Shown piece by piece: positions 1 to 10,929 of a stretch of DNA of 64,000 bases. The notes beneath the pieces were generated by a model. It was not told the DNA's origin. It ran no database searches and was given only the letters and a program-made list of their open reading frames with translations. Source of the DNA: Acanthochlamys bracteata (taxonomy: Eukaryota; Streptophyta; Magnoliopsida; Pandanales; Velloziaceae); assembly GCA_019914995.1 (NCBI GenBank), contig CM034128.1, positions 374,501-438,500 of the forward strand, given 5' to 3'. Numbering within the stretch: the stretch's first letter is position 1; each line of letters opens with the position of its first letter. Both the position numbers and the translations under genes were made by a program.

Positions 1-690
1 ATATAGAACAGTACTTGGACCCGAAAAACAACTAGAAGAAGTCTTTCGAACCCCTCCAGAAGTCGCACTTCGTTGGCGTTTATTTTAGGTCCTATTTATT
101 CCAACCATACGGTTTCTAACTTTGGTGTCAGATTTTTTAACGATTAGAAAAGAATTACAGATTATTATAATGATTTTGTAACAGATAAAACGTGTTTTAA
201 ATATTAGTAATTAAATTTTATTGTAAATGAAAAATAAAATATAAAATTTTTTAAAAATATATTGAAAGTGAATTTTAATTTTTATATTTTAATTATTTTT
301 AAAATGAGTAGAAAATTTAAAAATAATATTATATTAGAGTTTGTAAATTAAAAATTAGATTTAAAATTTTGTACGTAAAACTAAAGTTCTCAAAGTTTTA
401 TACAAATAAAATAAATATACTTTCTGAAATTCTAATTTTGATAATTTTGATGAAAAAAAAAAATGAAAATTTCGAACTATTGAAACGTGCAAACCCAGTA
501 AGTGATGTATTTGTCAGTGTTACTGGATCGGAACAGCACAAAACAAGTTTCATGCCTCAAGTCTGGTCCATTAAATTGTTGAAAATATGGCCCGTTAAAA
601 GACCGATATGTTGCTAATTTATATATACATAAATATATATATACATATGTATATATCTATACATCTCTTTAAACTTGCAAAATCTTACAA
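1..690. other. AT-rich intergenic, partial MITE
   Basis: No gene is seen. From about 188 to 370 the sequence resembles one end and the interior of the TTA/TAA MITE family found elsewhere in the window (AACGTGTTTTAAATATTAG start, then the shared A/T-rich core), but the second end is unclear, so it may be truncated. A TA-rich microsatellite lies at about 618-660. Confidence 0.4.
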
Positions 691-700
691 TCTCTTATGA

Positions 701-2690
701 AGTAACACCCTTACACGGCTACGTCAAGCTTTTAGAGCTCACTTCAGACAAATACAGGATGCTTCAATCTCTAGAGTAGGAACCTTCAGGGTATATTCTC
801 TTTGAAAGTTGGCACCCAAGTAACAGTTCAACTGTGCCTAATCCTGTCAACCACTGAAGCATATTATAGATCTGACTCCGTCACCTAATCCCGGAAGATA
901 ATTTTATTTAGACCATCTTATAATAACTCATTTCCTTATTGTAAGATCCTTTTTTGTCTATGGTACTTGTAATTGGTTCTATTTGTCCGGCCATCTTCCT
1001 TATATTTTCTTAGTCTATTCTCTGTCCGTCATCAATTCTGTAGGTTCTCGGCACAATATATGAAGAGCTGCCTGCTGATGGCATTTTATTGATCTACCTT
1101 TCAGCCTCAGGTATGCATTTTCTTAGCCTGTCACATCATTCAGAGACACTGTTTCTAGGAGTTCTCTTTCTGGTAGTCCTGAGGAGTCTAACCATCCAGA
1201 AAACCCACAAAAGCAACAATGGAGATTGCCTGTGGCTGGGTACTCGAGGTGGTAAAGGTACTCTATGCAAAAATTTAGTGGGTTGTTTCTCTTACATTCC
1301 CTTGTTAAAGGCTCTAATTTTTTCTTATTGGAGATCTTTATGTTGATATACATGTTGTAAATTTTGATACAATCATGCACTTTCATCTTCAAGCTTTACT
1401 AATAGAGGTCCTCTTCTTTCCCTTGCAGATTCAAACTGCCTATACCCTTGTGATTTGATACCTTCACAAGGAAGCCTCTTTTCTGGTTGTTGATAGTAAC
1501 AACAGTAACATGTTCAAGGTAGTTTTACTAGTGTAGTTCTTCTCATCAAAAGCTTTTGCATATAATATTTACATTTTATTATGAATATTACTGAAGTTGG
1601 ACTTGCAAACACTTCGTTCGGGAAATGTTTGTTACTTCTCTTACCAATCGATTGTCAATGCTTCGAGACAGAAAAGTTGTGAGGTACTCAATTATTTTCC
1701 TTTGACAGCATGTCATTTTGAAATTGGAAAATCCATATGAATGTCTGCAAATATAACCGCAGAGTAACATTTAACATTTTCAAGACCAACAAAATGTGAG
1801 AAGAGTGATGCTCACAACCATTAACTGCGAACATCCTTCTTTCTTTTGAGAAAACTAGTACTAGAGCTTGTTTGTATAAAGAACCAGTCTTACTAATAGT
1901 TTATTGTCTGCCTATCACTAGAATATTGCATATCAGGTACTTGTGTGTTGTTTTACAGGCAATACATGGTGAAGAGGAAGGGGAGACAGCAGCCATGCGT
2001 CTTTCACCAACACTTGGTCATCGAGCTTGTATTCTGCTAATGATTCTTCGTAGAGCCATAATGGAAGTTATTTCACTATATTTCTTACCAATCCAAGCTT
2101 TTTGCCTTTTTGCTCAGAATTTCTTCGGATACTATGGATAAGGTTTATACTTTTACCTTCCTTCTACAGCTTCTGGATATACTCTTTGCTGCCTTCTGTT
2201 GTTTCGTTCTCACTTGTGCTGTTTAAATTAGGATAAATATGATAAATCTGAGTTACTTTCATCGTCACTGAATGAGTTGGCAACTATGTTTGATGACATC
2301 AGAGTCGCTTCAATCTATCTGGCGGAGGTCTTGGATGATCCATTCTTGAGGCTGTCTTCTTCTCAGGTTACCCTGTTGCATGCGAAACTACAGATTTACC
2401 ATATCAGTATCTCATCTTTTGAAATTTATATAGGATCGCTCAACTTCTTGGGTCATTCTTTGCTATACGCAGATTTATATTCTGCCGTGCTGTTCTTGGA
2501 CACTTTTCCCTAACTTCCCATCCTGAGGAATCCGTCCTACCTGCTTGCCTCACCTCCCTGAATCTGTAGATCCAGAGAGCCCTGTGTCAAACTGCAGTCG
2601 TGAGACTTGCGAGCTTCTTTAGTGTCCCTAACCAGTTTCTGATCACTGATAGTGCCGCTCTTCAGTTGAAGGATTCACATTTCAACTAGC
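701..2690 (+). pseudogene. Decayed multi-exon gene, family unknown
   Basis: Several separate stretches look like former exons on the + strand but never join into one open frame. They are: 701-802 (reads NTLTRLRQAFRAHFRQIQDA...); 1044-1110, bounded by TAG and GTATGC (VLGTIYEELPADGILLIYLS); 1960-2060 after TTTTACAG (AIHGEEEGETAAMRLSPTLG...); 2233-2366 ending CAG/GTTACC (LNELATMFDDIRVASIYLAE...); and 2435-2689 (AQLLGSFFAIRRFIFCRAVL..., later RALCQTAVVRLASFFSVPNQ), which contains an internal stop codon. Base composition here is much less AT-rich than the flanks, and some splice-like borders survive. I do not recognise the family. Alternatively these are real exons of a gene whose remainder I failed to assemble, or chance open stretches. 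Confidence 0.4.
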
Positions 2691-3584
2691 CAAAATTTCA
2701 GTGGTTGTAGCCTTTGAACAATTATTGGAAAACATTTAATAGATATTACTGGAACTTCTTGATTCTCAACGTTGCCTTTGGCAATTAAAAATCCTTGGTT
2801 TCAGCCATGAGTCCAGCTAAAACTTGTATAGAGATCGATAAGATTGGAACGGACAATTATAGATTTTAATGCCTTTATTTTGGGTCGATTTACTATTCGC
2901 AAACTAATATTAGCCTTAGTGAGACGACTATATCTAGTTTTGGTGATGTTTATAATAGTTCGTAGATAAGGGTTGCTAACTTTTGCTCTTTGGAACTACA
3001 ACTGTACGCACTGTGTATTAGTTGTCATATGTTCATATCACAGTTCTTGAATGCCAATGCCAGCAAGATCTGTTACCGTAGTTCCAAATAATGATTTATG
3101 CCCAATTTGATCGGTTGGAATAAGTTAAAAACCCAATATTAGAAAGCAAGTCTGTAAATTAACAGCAAGGATTGCTTATGCTATCTACCGATTCCAATCA
3201 CAAAATTCTCCAACAACCATTTCAAAATTCCTACAACTACCATTTCTTCCATTCCATTCAAAGCTTTCAAACCGACCATATTCGCTCTCTCTTTCTCGTT
3301 CTTTTTGCTTCGAGAGGAGCCAAACCTCAAACCTTTCGGACTACGACGAGTCTGTCATGCCTTATGTGCCAACCAACCGGACATAGCGACTCCGATTTTG
3401 AACACAACTCATGGGCTAGTTGCCGGCGCTGCATAGGCCTTTGCCGGAGCTTGTCTTGCCGGCTCACACCACCATCGTACTATACTCATATACAGCATAG
3501 TGGGCCTTTGACAAGGAACGAAAGGTGCAGTGCTCCCCGAAGCGCTCGCCGTAGGAGAACTATTGAAGTTATAAGAAGCCCGAA

Positions 3585-3750
3585 AATGAATCAGAAAGCT
3601 GCAGCGGCAACGGCAACGGCTATGACTGCAATGTCAACAATGGAGCGTGATGGCGAGCCAAACCTGATGAGGAGCGGAGGAATGAGAAGGGATTGGAGCT
3701 TCGAGGACTTGCGCAGCGGCCTGTACTCAAGCGATAAAAACAGGACGTAG
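3585..3750 (+). CDS. Small unrecognised ORF (about 54 aa)
   Basis: An ATG at 3585 opens a 54-residue frame: an Ala/Thr-rich start, then MERDGEPNLMRSGGMRRDWS, then FEDLRSGLYSSDKNRT and a TAG. The same frame is open upstream to 3172, but that part (Cys/Arg/Ser-rich) does not look like a conserved protein. A second frame over 3391-3520 reads hydrophobic, gene-like peptide (TTHGLVAGAA..., GACLAGSHHHRT) broken by stops, so this area may be the remains of a larger gene. The basic RRDWSFEDL block is the only part that looks selected. I cannot assign a function, and it could be a chance ORF. Confidence 0.28.
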
Positions 3751-5467
3751 AATAAAACCGTTTCCCGTCACGCCTACAACATGATGCTTTTGCGTTGTGC
3801 TGTAATTTGATTCGGTTAGTGAAAAGGTAAATAAAATTGTCCGGTGATGAAATGTGCATGCCGTTGGGTGTCGAAAGCAAGCACTCTTTTCATAAACTTG
3901 TTTGCTTTGTTGTTGTTTGATTATTGTAATTTGTAACTAACGAGTTAGTTTTTACTTTTATTTTATTTTTTACTTATTTCGTATAATTTTTTCAACAAAC
4001 ATCAGCAATTACATAAAAGCATTTTATTAATTAATATTAATTTCTCTATCGTATCATTATCTTCTTATAATATAGTTGAAAGAAATTTAGAAAATCTAGA
4101 TAGTCCACCAAAAGACATCGACGCTTTCTTAATAAATTTTCTGTTATGTTATAGTTACGTTAATCATAGGCTTAACTAAGTTATATTCTTTGACATTTTA
4201 AGTCCATTCTCGAGTTTTTATTTAAGAACCACTCTACATTTACGTATGATGACGTGAACTTAGCTTACACTCAAAGGTATTAGAAGTTGATAATGTTGAG
4301 TAACAAACACCTGATATATCAATAATTTTTTTTATATATTCAAATAGTTTAATAAATTCTAAAGTTTTTCAATCAACATTAGTAATTTGTACGAGTTGAA
4401 CCGTTCTAATTCAAAAATAGAAAACCACTAACAAGTAAAATTATGATTTAAGTAGTAGACAGTTAAAGTCTTCCACTAGCTATAATTCGTTATTTATATG
4501 AAAAAAATTACATAAACGTTGAAGTTTATAATAATTCTAGACTAATTTCACACTTTATATTAGCAGTTGTGTATGTACGTATAAGTATGCACACTTTTAT
4601 GTAGTTGTTTAAAAATTTATTTGATTATCGTGAATGTTGAAAATAACGAGTGTGTTTGGTTGTCGATAGACGCATCGAAAATATAAAACACACTAAAAAA
4701 TCTTACGTAAGCAATACGAGAATTGATACAAGAGCAAGGCAATCACAAAAATAAGAAATTTACGTGAAAAAAAATGAGAAAAACTCCACGAAAAGACAAA
4801 CTAGTCTTAAAAGAATCACTAAATCAAGGCAATTAAAAACTCTTGTGTTACACTTTAAGTGGGAACTCTCACTAGAATGATTTGTTTCTATCTCTCACAC
4901 TTGATGTGAAAATAATTCTTTTTCATTGCCTATTTTGTTCTCTCTTCCAAATAAATACTTTTTATTCATATATATAATGCCTCAGATTATCTTTTCATCT
5001 TTCCATTAATTGTCCAAATTCTTTGGTCTTCCATCTTCCAAAAGATACTTTAAAGTACTTGATCGTTGGCTTTTCAACTTCTTGAATAATGATTCGTATT
5101 TTTTGATCTTTGGCATTCCAATATGAATGTACATTTAACTTATTGCATTTTAATGAACCACTAATTTATATAGTGGCTTTATAATTTTTAACAGTGAAGT
5201 CAGTTCAAATTGAACTTTAAAGAGTGCGTTAAATTTTTTTATTTAGTTATAATTAAAAGTAAATTCTTATTAAATTTTTGGTTAGAAAAATGGATTTGAG
5301 GAGAACTGAAATACGTACAAAGTTCGCCATTTTTATAAGAAAGTTTTAATCTTGGAAAAAACAAGTCTAAGGATTATTAATATATATAATTACTTCATTA
5401 TTCATTTAATACAATATGATTTTTGAGTTCTTAGCAATAGCCAAACCATATATATGGATTTTATTAA
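3751..5467. other. AT-rich intergenic DNA
   Basis: No gene is recognised. The stretch is strongly A/T-rich with many stops in all frames. Part of it (about 4680-5180) is somewhat more complex and may be an old dispersed repeat, but I could find neither ends nor target duplications. Confidence 0.5.
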
Positions 5468-5749
5468 AGACGTATTTTAAATATTTGTAAAAGTAAAAAT
5501 TAGTAAATAGAGTTTTTAAAAAATAAAATAGGAGTAGAATTTAATAGTTATATTTTAATAGTTTCTAAAAATATGTTGAAAATAAAAAATATAATTGTAT
5601 TAAAAAATATATAAATAAAAAAGTTAAAATTAGATTGCCGAATGTGAAAATAAAATTTTAAATTTTTTATATAATTAAAATATATAAATTATTTCAAAAT
5701 TTAAAATTTGATAGAAGATAATTAAATTACACACATTTTAAATACGACC
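5468..5749 (-). mobile_element. MITE, TTA/TAA family, copy with TAA TSD
   Basis: A 282-bp A/T-rich element with terminal inverted repeats: AGACGTATTTTAAATATTTG at the left and, read from the other strand, GGTCGTATTTAAAATGTGTG at the right. It is flanked by TAA on both sides (5465-5467 and 5750-5752). A 3-bp TWA duplication with short inverted repeats is typical of PIF/Harbinger (Tourist-like) MITEs. There is no coding capacity. It lies about 770 bp upstream of the VQ gene start codon. Confidence 0.75.
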
Positions 5750-5879
5750 TAAATAGACAAACCCTCAGCTCAATCACACTTTCACCGCTGCCGCTATCAA
5801 CCACTGTCAAAAAAAAAAAAAAAAAAAACAGAACTAACTTTTTTTTGTCTTTTTTTTTTATTCATTGTTTGTCTACGCA

Positions 5880-6516
5880 AAGTCGAAAATATGCCAAATA
5901 CTTGGAAGTGGACCAGAGGAGAAGAACAACCCATAAGCAACCAACGTAAGAAAAGGAATCTCTCTGTTCTCTCTCTCTCTCCATCCAGTTTTTTCTTTTG
6001 CTTTGACTCCCAAATCACTTAACTCTCTCTCCCTCTCTTTCCAAAAGTTCAAGAAGCTCAACTTCATCAAAGAAACAAACAGCAAAGATCCAAATCTTTC
6101 TTTTTCTTTCTGTGTTCATCTTCATCAAACGCAGCCTCAGAAAGTATTCAATTCTCTCTTCTTCCACTTATACTACCCCATAATCAATACCAACGATTCA
6201 ATCTTTCTTCTTCATTTGGGGGCCAAAATTTCAACCTTTCTTCGTATTAGGACCTAAATTTCAACCCTTACTTACTTCTTCATCCGGGCAAAAAATTGAT
6301 TCTAACTTCTGAGTTTTAGAGCCAAAGATTCAATCTTTCATCCGGGCAGAAGATTGAATCTTCCTTCTGTGTTAGGGCCAAAGATTCAATCCTTCCTCTT
6401 CCTCTGTGGCAAAGATTGAATCTTTCTTGTTCCTCTGGATCAAAAAATTGTTTCTTTCTTCTCAATTTCTTGATTTCTGAGAGAAGAAGAAGAAGAAGAA
6501 CAAGGGCAAGAAAGAA
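5880..6516 (+). promoter_or_regulatory. Pyrimidine-rich 5' leader of VQ gene
   Basis: A long CT-rich stretch without a conserved protein precedes the VQ start codon and is probably its 5' leader. Between about 6188 and 6440 it carries a degenerate tandem repeat built on GATTCAATCTTT plus TTCTT and GGGCCAAA blocks. Two units face each other as inverted pairs: AAGATTCAATCTT with AAGATTGAATCTT near 6328-6361, and again near 6381-6423. The RNA could therefore fold into hairpins. Small upstream ORFs are present, for example starting at 6003. Confidence 0.5.
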
Positions 6517-7410
6517 ATGGAAAGAAACAATCTTGGAGTTAGCAAGACAAGCAAGAATATAAGAAAGAGCCCTCTTCACCAACCCAACACCAGCTTCAAT
6601 CCTCAGACTCAAACTTCTTCATCATCACAATCGCAGCAACAATCTTCTTCTTCTGCTCCTCCACAGATCTACAACATCAGCAAGAACGACTTCAGAACTC
6701 TTGTTCAACAGTTAACCTCCCATAACCCTCCTATCCCTTCTAACTCCTCTAACTTCCCTAACCCTAACTACCACCATTCCCGCCCTCCACCGCCGCCTGT
6801 AGCACCACCAAACCCTAACCCAAATTTCAGCAGCTATCCTCCGGCAAGGCCGCCGCCGCCGAAGCCACCTAGCCAAAGGTTGCAGAAGATTCGCCCACCA
6901 CCGCTCGCTCCAATCCCTCGAGCTCCACCACCACCTACGAACCCTAATCCACACCCTAATTTCAATCCCAATTTTAATCTTGGTTTGAATCCCAACCCTA
7001 GTTCCAATACCAATTTGAATCCTAGGGCACCGGCGGAGTCGCCGGTTTCGGCTTACATGAGATATCTGGAAAGCTCGATTATTAATTCTGATGGTGCCGT
7101 TGCCGGCACAGGAGGAGGAGGAGTTGGTGGTGGGCCCCGTACTCCGGTGGGATTGCTTCCGTCACCGGCGATGATGTCGCCCAGCGCGTTCTTGAACCTG
7201 GCTTCGCCGAGATCTCCTTACTCTCATCTGCTTTCTCCGAGGGGATCCAATTATCCACCGCCACCGTTTTCACCGTTAACTCCAAACTTTGCTTTCTCTC
7301 CGGGATTACTTGGGCCTGGTCCAGGGCAGTTGCCGCCTCTTTCCCCGACACTGATGTTCCCACAGTCACCATCAGCGTTTCTACTGAGCCCCAGGTGGAG
7401 GGAAATGTAG
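6517..7410 (+). CDS. VQ-motif protein, IKU1/VQ9-like
   Basis: An intronless 297-residue protein. The N-terminal block MERNNLGVSKTSKNIRKSPL and the VQ core at residues 51-68 (IYNISKNDFRTLVQQLTS) match the HAIKU1/VQ9 branch of plant VQ proteins, nuclear cofactors that bind WRKY factors. IKU1 acts with a WRKY in endosperm growth and seed size. The motif ends in LTS instead of the commoner LTG, a known variant. The rest is low complexity: Pro/Asn-rich 75-165, a second short conserved block SPVSAYMRYLESSI near 178-190, then Ser/Pro-rich SPRSPYSHLLSP-like repeats to the C-terminus (SAFLLSPRWREM). The start is the first ATG of the frame with the family-typical N-terminus. The subfamily is clear; the exact orthologue is not. 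Confidence 0.88.
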   Translation: MERNNLGVSKTSKNIRKSPLHQPNTSFNPQTQTSSSSQSQQQSSSSAPPQIYNISKNDFRTLVQQLTSHNPPIPSNSSNFPNPNYHHSRPPPPPVAPPNPNPNFSSYPPARPPPPKPPSQRLQKIRPPPLAPIPRAPPPPTNPNPHPNFNPNFNLGLNPNPSSNTNLNPRAPAESPVSAYMRYLESSIINSDGAVAGTGGGGVGGGPRTPVGLLPSPAMMSPSAFLNLASPRSPYSHLLSPRGSNYPPPPFSPLTPNFAFSPGLLGPGPGQLPPLSPTLMFPQSPSAFLLSPRWREM

Positions 7411-9548
7411 GTTCACAAAGAGTCCTGCTTTCACGGAGAAAGATTTGAATTGTGGCGTACAACAGTATAATCAAAAACATTTGTGCTGGGATATAGGGAT
7501 TGAGTACGCAGAATGTATGAAGTTCAAACTTGCAGTTAAAGAAAAGGGTGCGTGCAAGAAACAAAACGGAATGACGGAGTTGCTCAGTGTGTGCGAGGCT
7601 TCAAATTTTGCAAGTTTGCATGAGAAATATGTTTGAAAGAAGAGAAGTGCAATTTGGGAATATGGTTTGGTTAGTATGGATAACAGACATTGCAGAAAAT
7701 GAACGGAATTCAAGACAGCAGAAATATAGAAATTGTAATCTTGGTAGTTTCTGCCCATGCTGCTCGGAGATACCCGACTAGATGGAGACCAACGCAAGGT
7801 AGGTATATTAAATGCTTAGTAGATACATTGCTCAGTACTTTTGTGAATTAGAAGCTTCTTTCTTACTCTTTTCAACAGAAATGTATCTGTTTAAGATACA
7901 GCTTTCTGAGGTGTATAATGTTTATTACATTTGTTTTCACCTTTTTGAATAATATCCAATTAAATCTTACCAAATTGTATCGCCATTTTTGTTGGTGGGT
8001 TTAGCTCCAAGGTTACTCTTGTATTATACATTGTTAATACCCATATTTTGTGTCCATAGTGTTGGTTTACTGGATTACAGTTTTAATGCATCCTTTACAT
8101 CTACTGCTTAAATTCTTGAATGATAAAGAGCTCAAGTTGTAAATTTCTCTTGATATATTTTCTTATGCTATTTGAATGTTTTCTGTGATGGAGATTTGCT
8201 CAAGAATGCTTCAGTTACCATATACACCATAATTCCAAGTGTCCCTTGCTTGTAGATGCATGGAGTACTCCTGTGTCAACCACTTGGCTTGATTGAACCC
8301 TGCATGTTCAATGTGCGTGCATTTGAGATGCATCATACTGGCATTATACGAACACATGAACACAGAAGAGGCAGAAAGTTTTTTGTTGTATCAATTCACT
8401 TCGAGTATCTGATTTTGTGAGATTTGTCTTTTATTTGCAGACGGTATTGCCTCTTTCCATGTGGGACCTATGGTTTTTGTGATATTCATGCATTTTTCTG
8501 TTGTGTATCAAGGGTTTTGATTGAATAGGGAAATTTGAACTATGTTTGTTGTGAGTTCATGTTAATCAACAAAGTATAAGAAAGTATGTAGAGCAAGTCT
8601 AGGGTAACGGTTAAACATTGCTAAGTAGATATGAGAAAGCCGTGTTTCTTGTAAGGGTGTGTCTTATGTGTAATAGACAATACAAGTTTGGAGAACTGAC
8701 TTTGTGTATGACATCAATGGCCTGGTAGAAAGTATTGGGCAATGCTTATGTCTAGCACTGATCTCATTTTCAACTTGTATTACAGTAGCATAGTTTGGTT
8801 ATTTCAATCTTTTTAAGTAAGCAAGGTATCATCGTTTTGATATTGAGTTCTTGAGAAATGAAGGTTCAAGAAGACAAAAGTATACTGGAGTTCAAGTAAC
8901 AATAATTTGCCAGCTTCTTTGGTGAATTTCCAACCTTTGTAACTGCAGTTTTTCGTGTTAGTTTAGCTATTTGCTCTTGTTAGTTTTTTTGAGTACTTGA
9001 AAAGGTGGGTTTTATTGTATTAGCATTTTCAGTGAAGAATGTGTTGATAGAGGCTGGACAACTTCTACATGCTTTACATGTGAATACTTATTTTGGCAAT
9101 TTGCCTTCTTAGTAGAAGATAAGCGTAGTAGTTCTGTCTGTGTTTACATGTGGTTAGGGTTTGATAGGGCTTTGTTTCAGTTGAAGTTGAAAGCTAGAAT
9201 AAATTCTTTTTTAAGTTGGAGTTTAAAAAGAATGTATGTGTATCCTTGGTTAAAAAACAATATGAACTCCGGATATTAAATGATCAAAATATTCATGATT
9301 GTGAAATAATAGAAAAGATTCTTCTAGTTTAGTAGGCACAGAAAATTTTATTTAGTTAGCAAGGAAAAGCAAAAGCTCAGAAGTATGGGTGCGGATGCTG
9401 TTAACAATTCTACTTATTTTCAGCCATAAAGAATAGCTAAAAGAAAAAGAACTTTACCAAACAAGCCCTATAGTCATTTTGTGTTTTCGCTTGTTATTGT
9501 AGATTAATCTGTTTGCTTGATCTCTGCCTAGTGACTCTGGTTTCTTAA
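7411..9548 (+). other. Probable long 3' region of VQ gene, no CDS
   Basis: No protein-coding gene is recognised. Base composition stays less AT-rich than true intergenic DNA up to about 9200, which suggests transcribed non-coding sequence. A good donor (CAAG/GTAGGTAT, GT at 7799) and a good acceptor (TTTTATTTGCAG ending 8440) could define a 642-bp intron in the VQ 3' UTR. The region may instead hold an independent non-coding RNA. Confidence 0.3.
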
Positions 9549-9830
9549 GGTGCTATTTAGAATTATTTATAAACTTTTTTCCATCCCAATTTTTATAAAT
9601 TTTTTTATAATATTTTACAAAATTTAAAATTTTAAAAATATATAAAATTTTAAATCATAAAATTTACTTATTATTTATTATTTTTAAAATAAAAAATACA
9701 ATATTTAAAATATTTTTTAAAGCACTCTCAAATATTCTAAACAATCTCAAACATTCTAAAATTTATTTTAAAAATATTATTTGTTTTAAAAATTTTTTTA
9801 AAGCATTCTCAGACATTCTAAAGATACCCT
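9549..9830. mobile_element. Short A/T-rich MITE-like element
   Basis: About 280 bp of A/T-rich sequence with imperfect inverted ends: GGTGCTATTTAGAATTATTT at the left, and GGGTATCTTTAGAATGTCTG read from the right on the other strand. It is flanked by TAA and TAG, which could be a decayed 3-bp duplication. Inside, the phrase AAAGCAYTCTCARAYATTCT occurs twice (about 9718-9745 and 9800-9820). A related phrase near 60706 suggests the family is repeated in the genome. Confidence 0.45.
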
Positions 9831-10367
9831 AGTTCTTTCGTTTATACTGCAGATAAAATAAGCGAGGCGATTGTTCTCTGCTCTAAGGTCATCTAATTTC
9901 TCTTCTGTAAGGTTATCCTTCGAAGTTCTGTGCTATGCTCTGATCATTGCTGTTTTTCGTTAAAAAGAGAGAAATGAAAGTTATTCTCGGGAAGACGAAG
10001 CTGCAGAATTTCGATATTCAAGCGCATGAAGCTCAAACAATTTGATGTGAAAACGAGAACAATTTTGTCTGGTGACTTTTCTCCTAAGTTTTGTATCTCG
10101 TCGGGTTGTTATGTTTCTGCTGCAATTGATGCTCTAGTGTACCTGGATGAAAGAGTTATGTAACTGAAGTGAACAAAGAGAAACAAAAATTAATAAAAAA
10201 CCATTTAATATATATTAGTTAGCAAATACAATATCGCACCGTTCACTAGCTCCCAACTCACAACTACAACACCAAACACTGAAGAATACTACTAGCTCTC
10301 AATACTACTCAACGCAACATTGAATACATTCTACCATTATTATTAAGGTGCACTACCATTACCGCGA
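9831..10367. other. Intergenic; 3' flank of glycine-rich gene
   Basis: No gene is recognised. A 14-codon ORF at 9973 follows a moderately complex, leader-like stretch but has no similarity I can name. The part from about 10180 to 10367 is probably the 3' UTR of the minus-strand glycine-rich gene. Confidence 0.4.
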
Positions 10368-10817
10368 TTAATTTCCTCCGTTGCCGCCACTGTTTCCGCT
10401 ACTACAGCCGCTGCCACTGCCGTTACTTCCATAATACCGACCACCATATCCATAGCCGCCGCCACCACCGTATGCATAACCCCCACCACCACCACCACCA
10501 CCACCACCATACGCATAGTAACCGCCACGGCTCGCTCCTCCTCTATACCCGTCAGTGCTAGAACCAGAACCACCACCACCGGAACCAACACCGTAATCAT
10601 AGACAGCAGTTTTGTACTTCCCTGTAATGCCCCTCTTACTATTGGCAGAACTTGTGCTGCTGCTAGTGCTAGTGCTGGTGCCATGACCAGCACTGTGGGC
10701 ACCAGAATTTTCAAGATCAGTTAAACGGTATCTAGCTGCATTGCAAGTTGTAGTCATTGTGGTAATGGCTATGCTCAATATAAGTGCAAGAGCAAATACA
10801 TTGCTGGAGTTAGCCAT
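10368..10817 (-). CDS. Secreted glycine-rich protein
   Basis: An intronless 149-residue protein. Residues 1-27 (MANSSNVFALALILSIAITT...CNA) form a clear signal peptide with a likely cut after CNA. Residues 28-75 are Ser/Thr-rich (a TSTSSSTSS run). From about 76 to the end it is built of Gly runs with Tyr (GGYYAYGGGG, YGYGGRYYG) and finishes GNGGN. This is the layout of plant class I glycine-rich cell-wall proteins, apoplastic and possibly Tyr-crosslinked. The ATG at 10817 is the only start that gives the signal peptide, and a TATA box lies 55 bp upstream. Glycine-rich proteins evolve fast, so the precise role is not predictable. The overlapping frame at 10343-10714 is a shadow of the GGN repeats. 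Confidence 0.8.
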   Translation of the reverse strand: MANSSNVFALALILSIAITTMTTTCNAARYRLTDLENSGAHSAGHGTSTSTSSSTSSANSKRGITGKYKTAVYDYGVGSGGGGSGSSTDGYRGGASRGGYYAYGGGGGGGGGGYAYGGGGGYGYGGRYYGSNGSGSGCSSGNSGGNGGN

Positions 10818-10871
10818 GGAAGTTGTGTAGTTAATGAAGTTAAGGATGCCAAGTTAGTGTTAGAACGAAGG

Positions 10872-10879
10872 TTTATATA
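10872..10879 (-). promoter_or_regulatory. TATA box of glycine-rich protein gene
   Basis: On the minus strand the sequence reads CCCTATATAAACC, a near-consensus plant TATA box. It lies about 55 bp upstream of the ATG at 10817, which leaves a short leader of about 25 nt. Confidence 0.7.
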
Positions 10880-10929
10880 GGGGTGGATCGTAAGTGCATG
10901 GAACGCGGATGACCTTCGGAAGGTGGCGA

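Noticed and set aside
4680-5180. Stretch resembling a common plant dispersed repeat (AAATTTACGTG... then a CACACTTGATGTG phrase)
   Set aside because: I could find no ends, no duplication and no coding sequence, so it cannot be classed.
6712-7564. Long minus-strand ORFs opposite the VQ gene
   Set aside because: They are Arg/Trp- and Ser-rich mirror frames of the Pro-rich VQ coding sequence.
10343-10714. A Val/Ala-rich ORF overlapping the glycine-rich gene
   Set aside because: It is the shifted frame of the GGN repeat (GGT/GGC read as GTG/GCG) and lacks a signal peptide.
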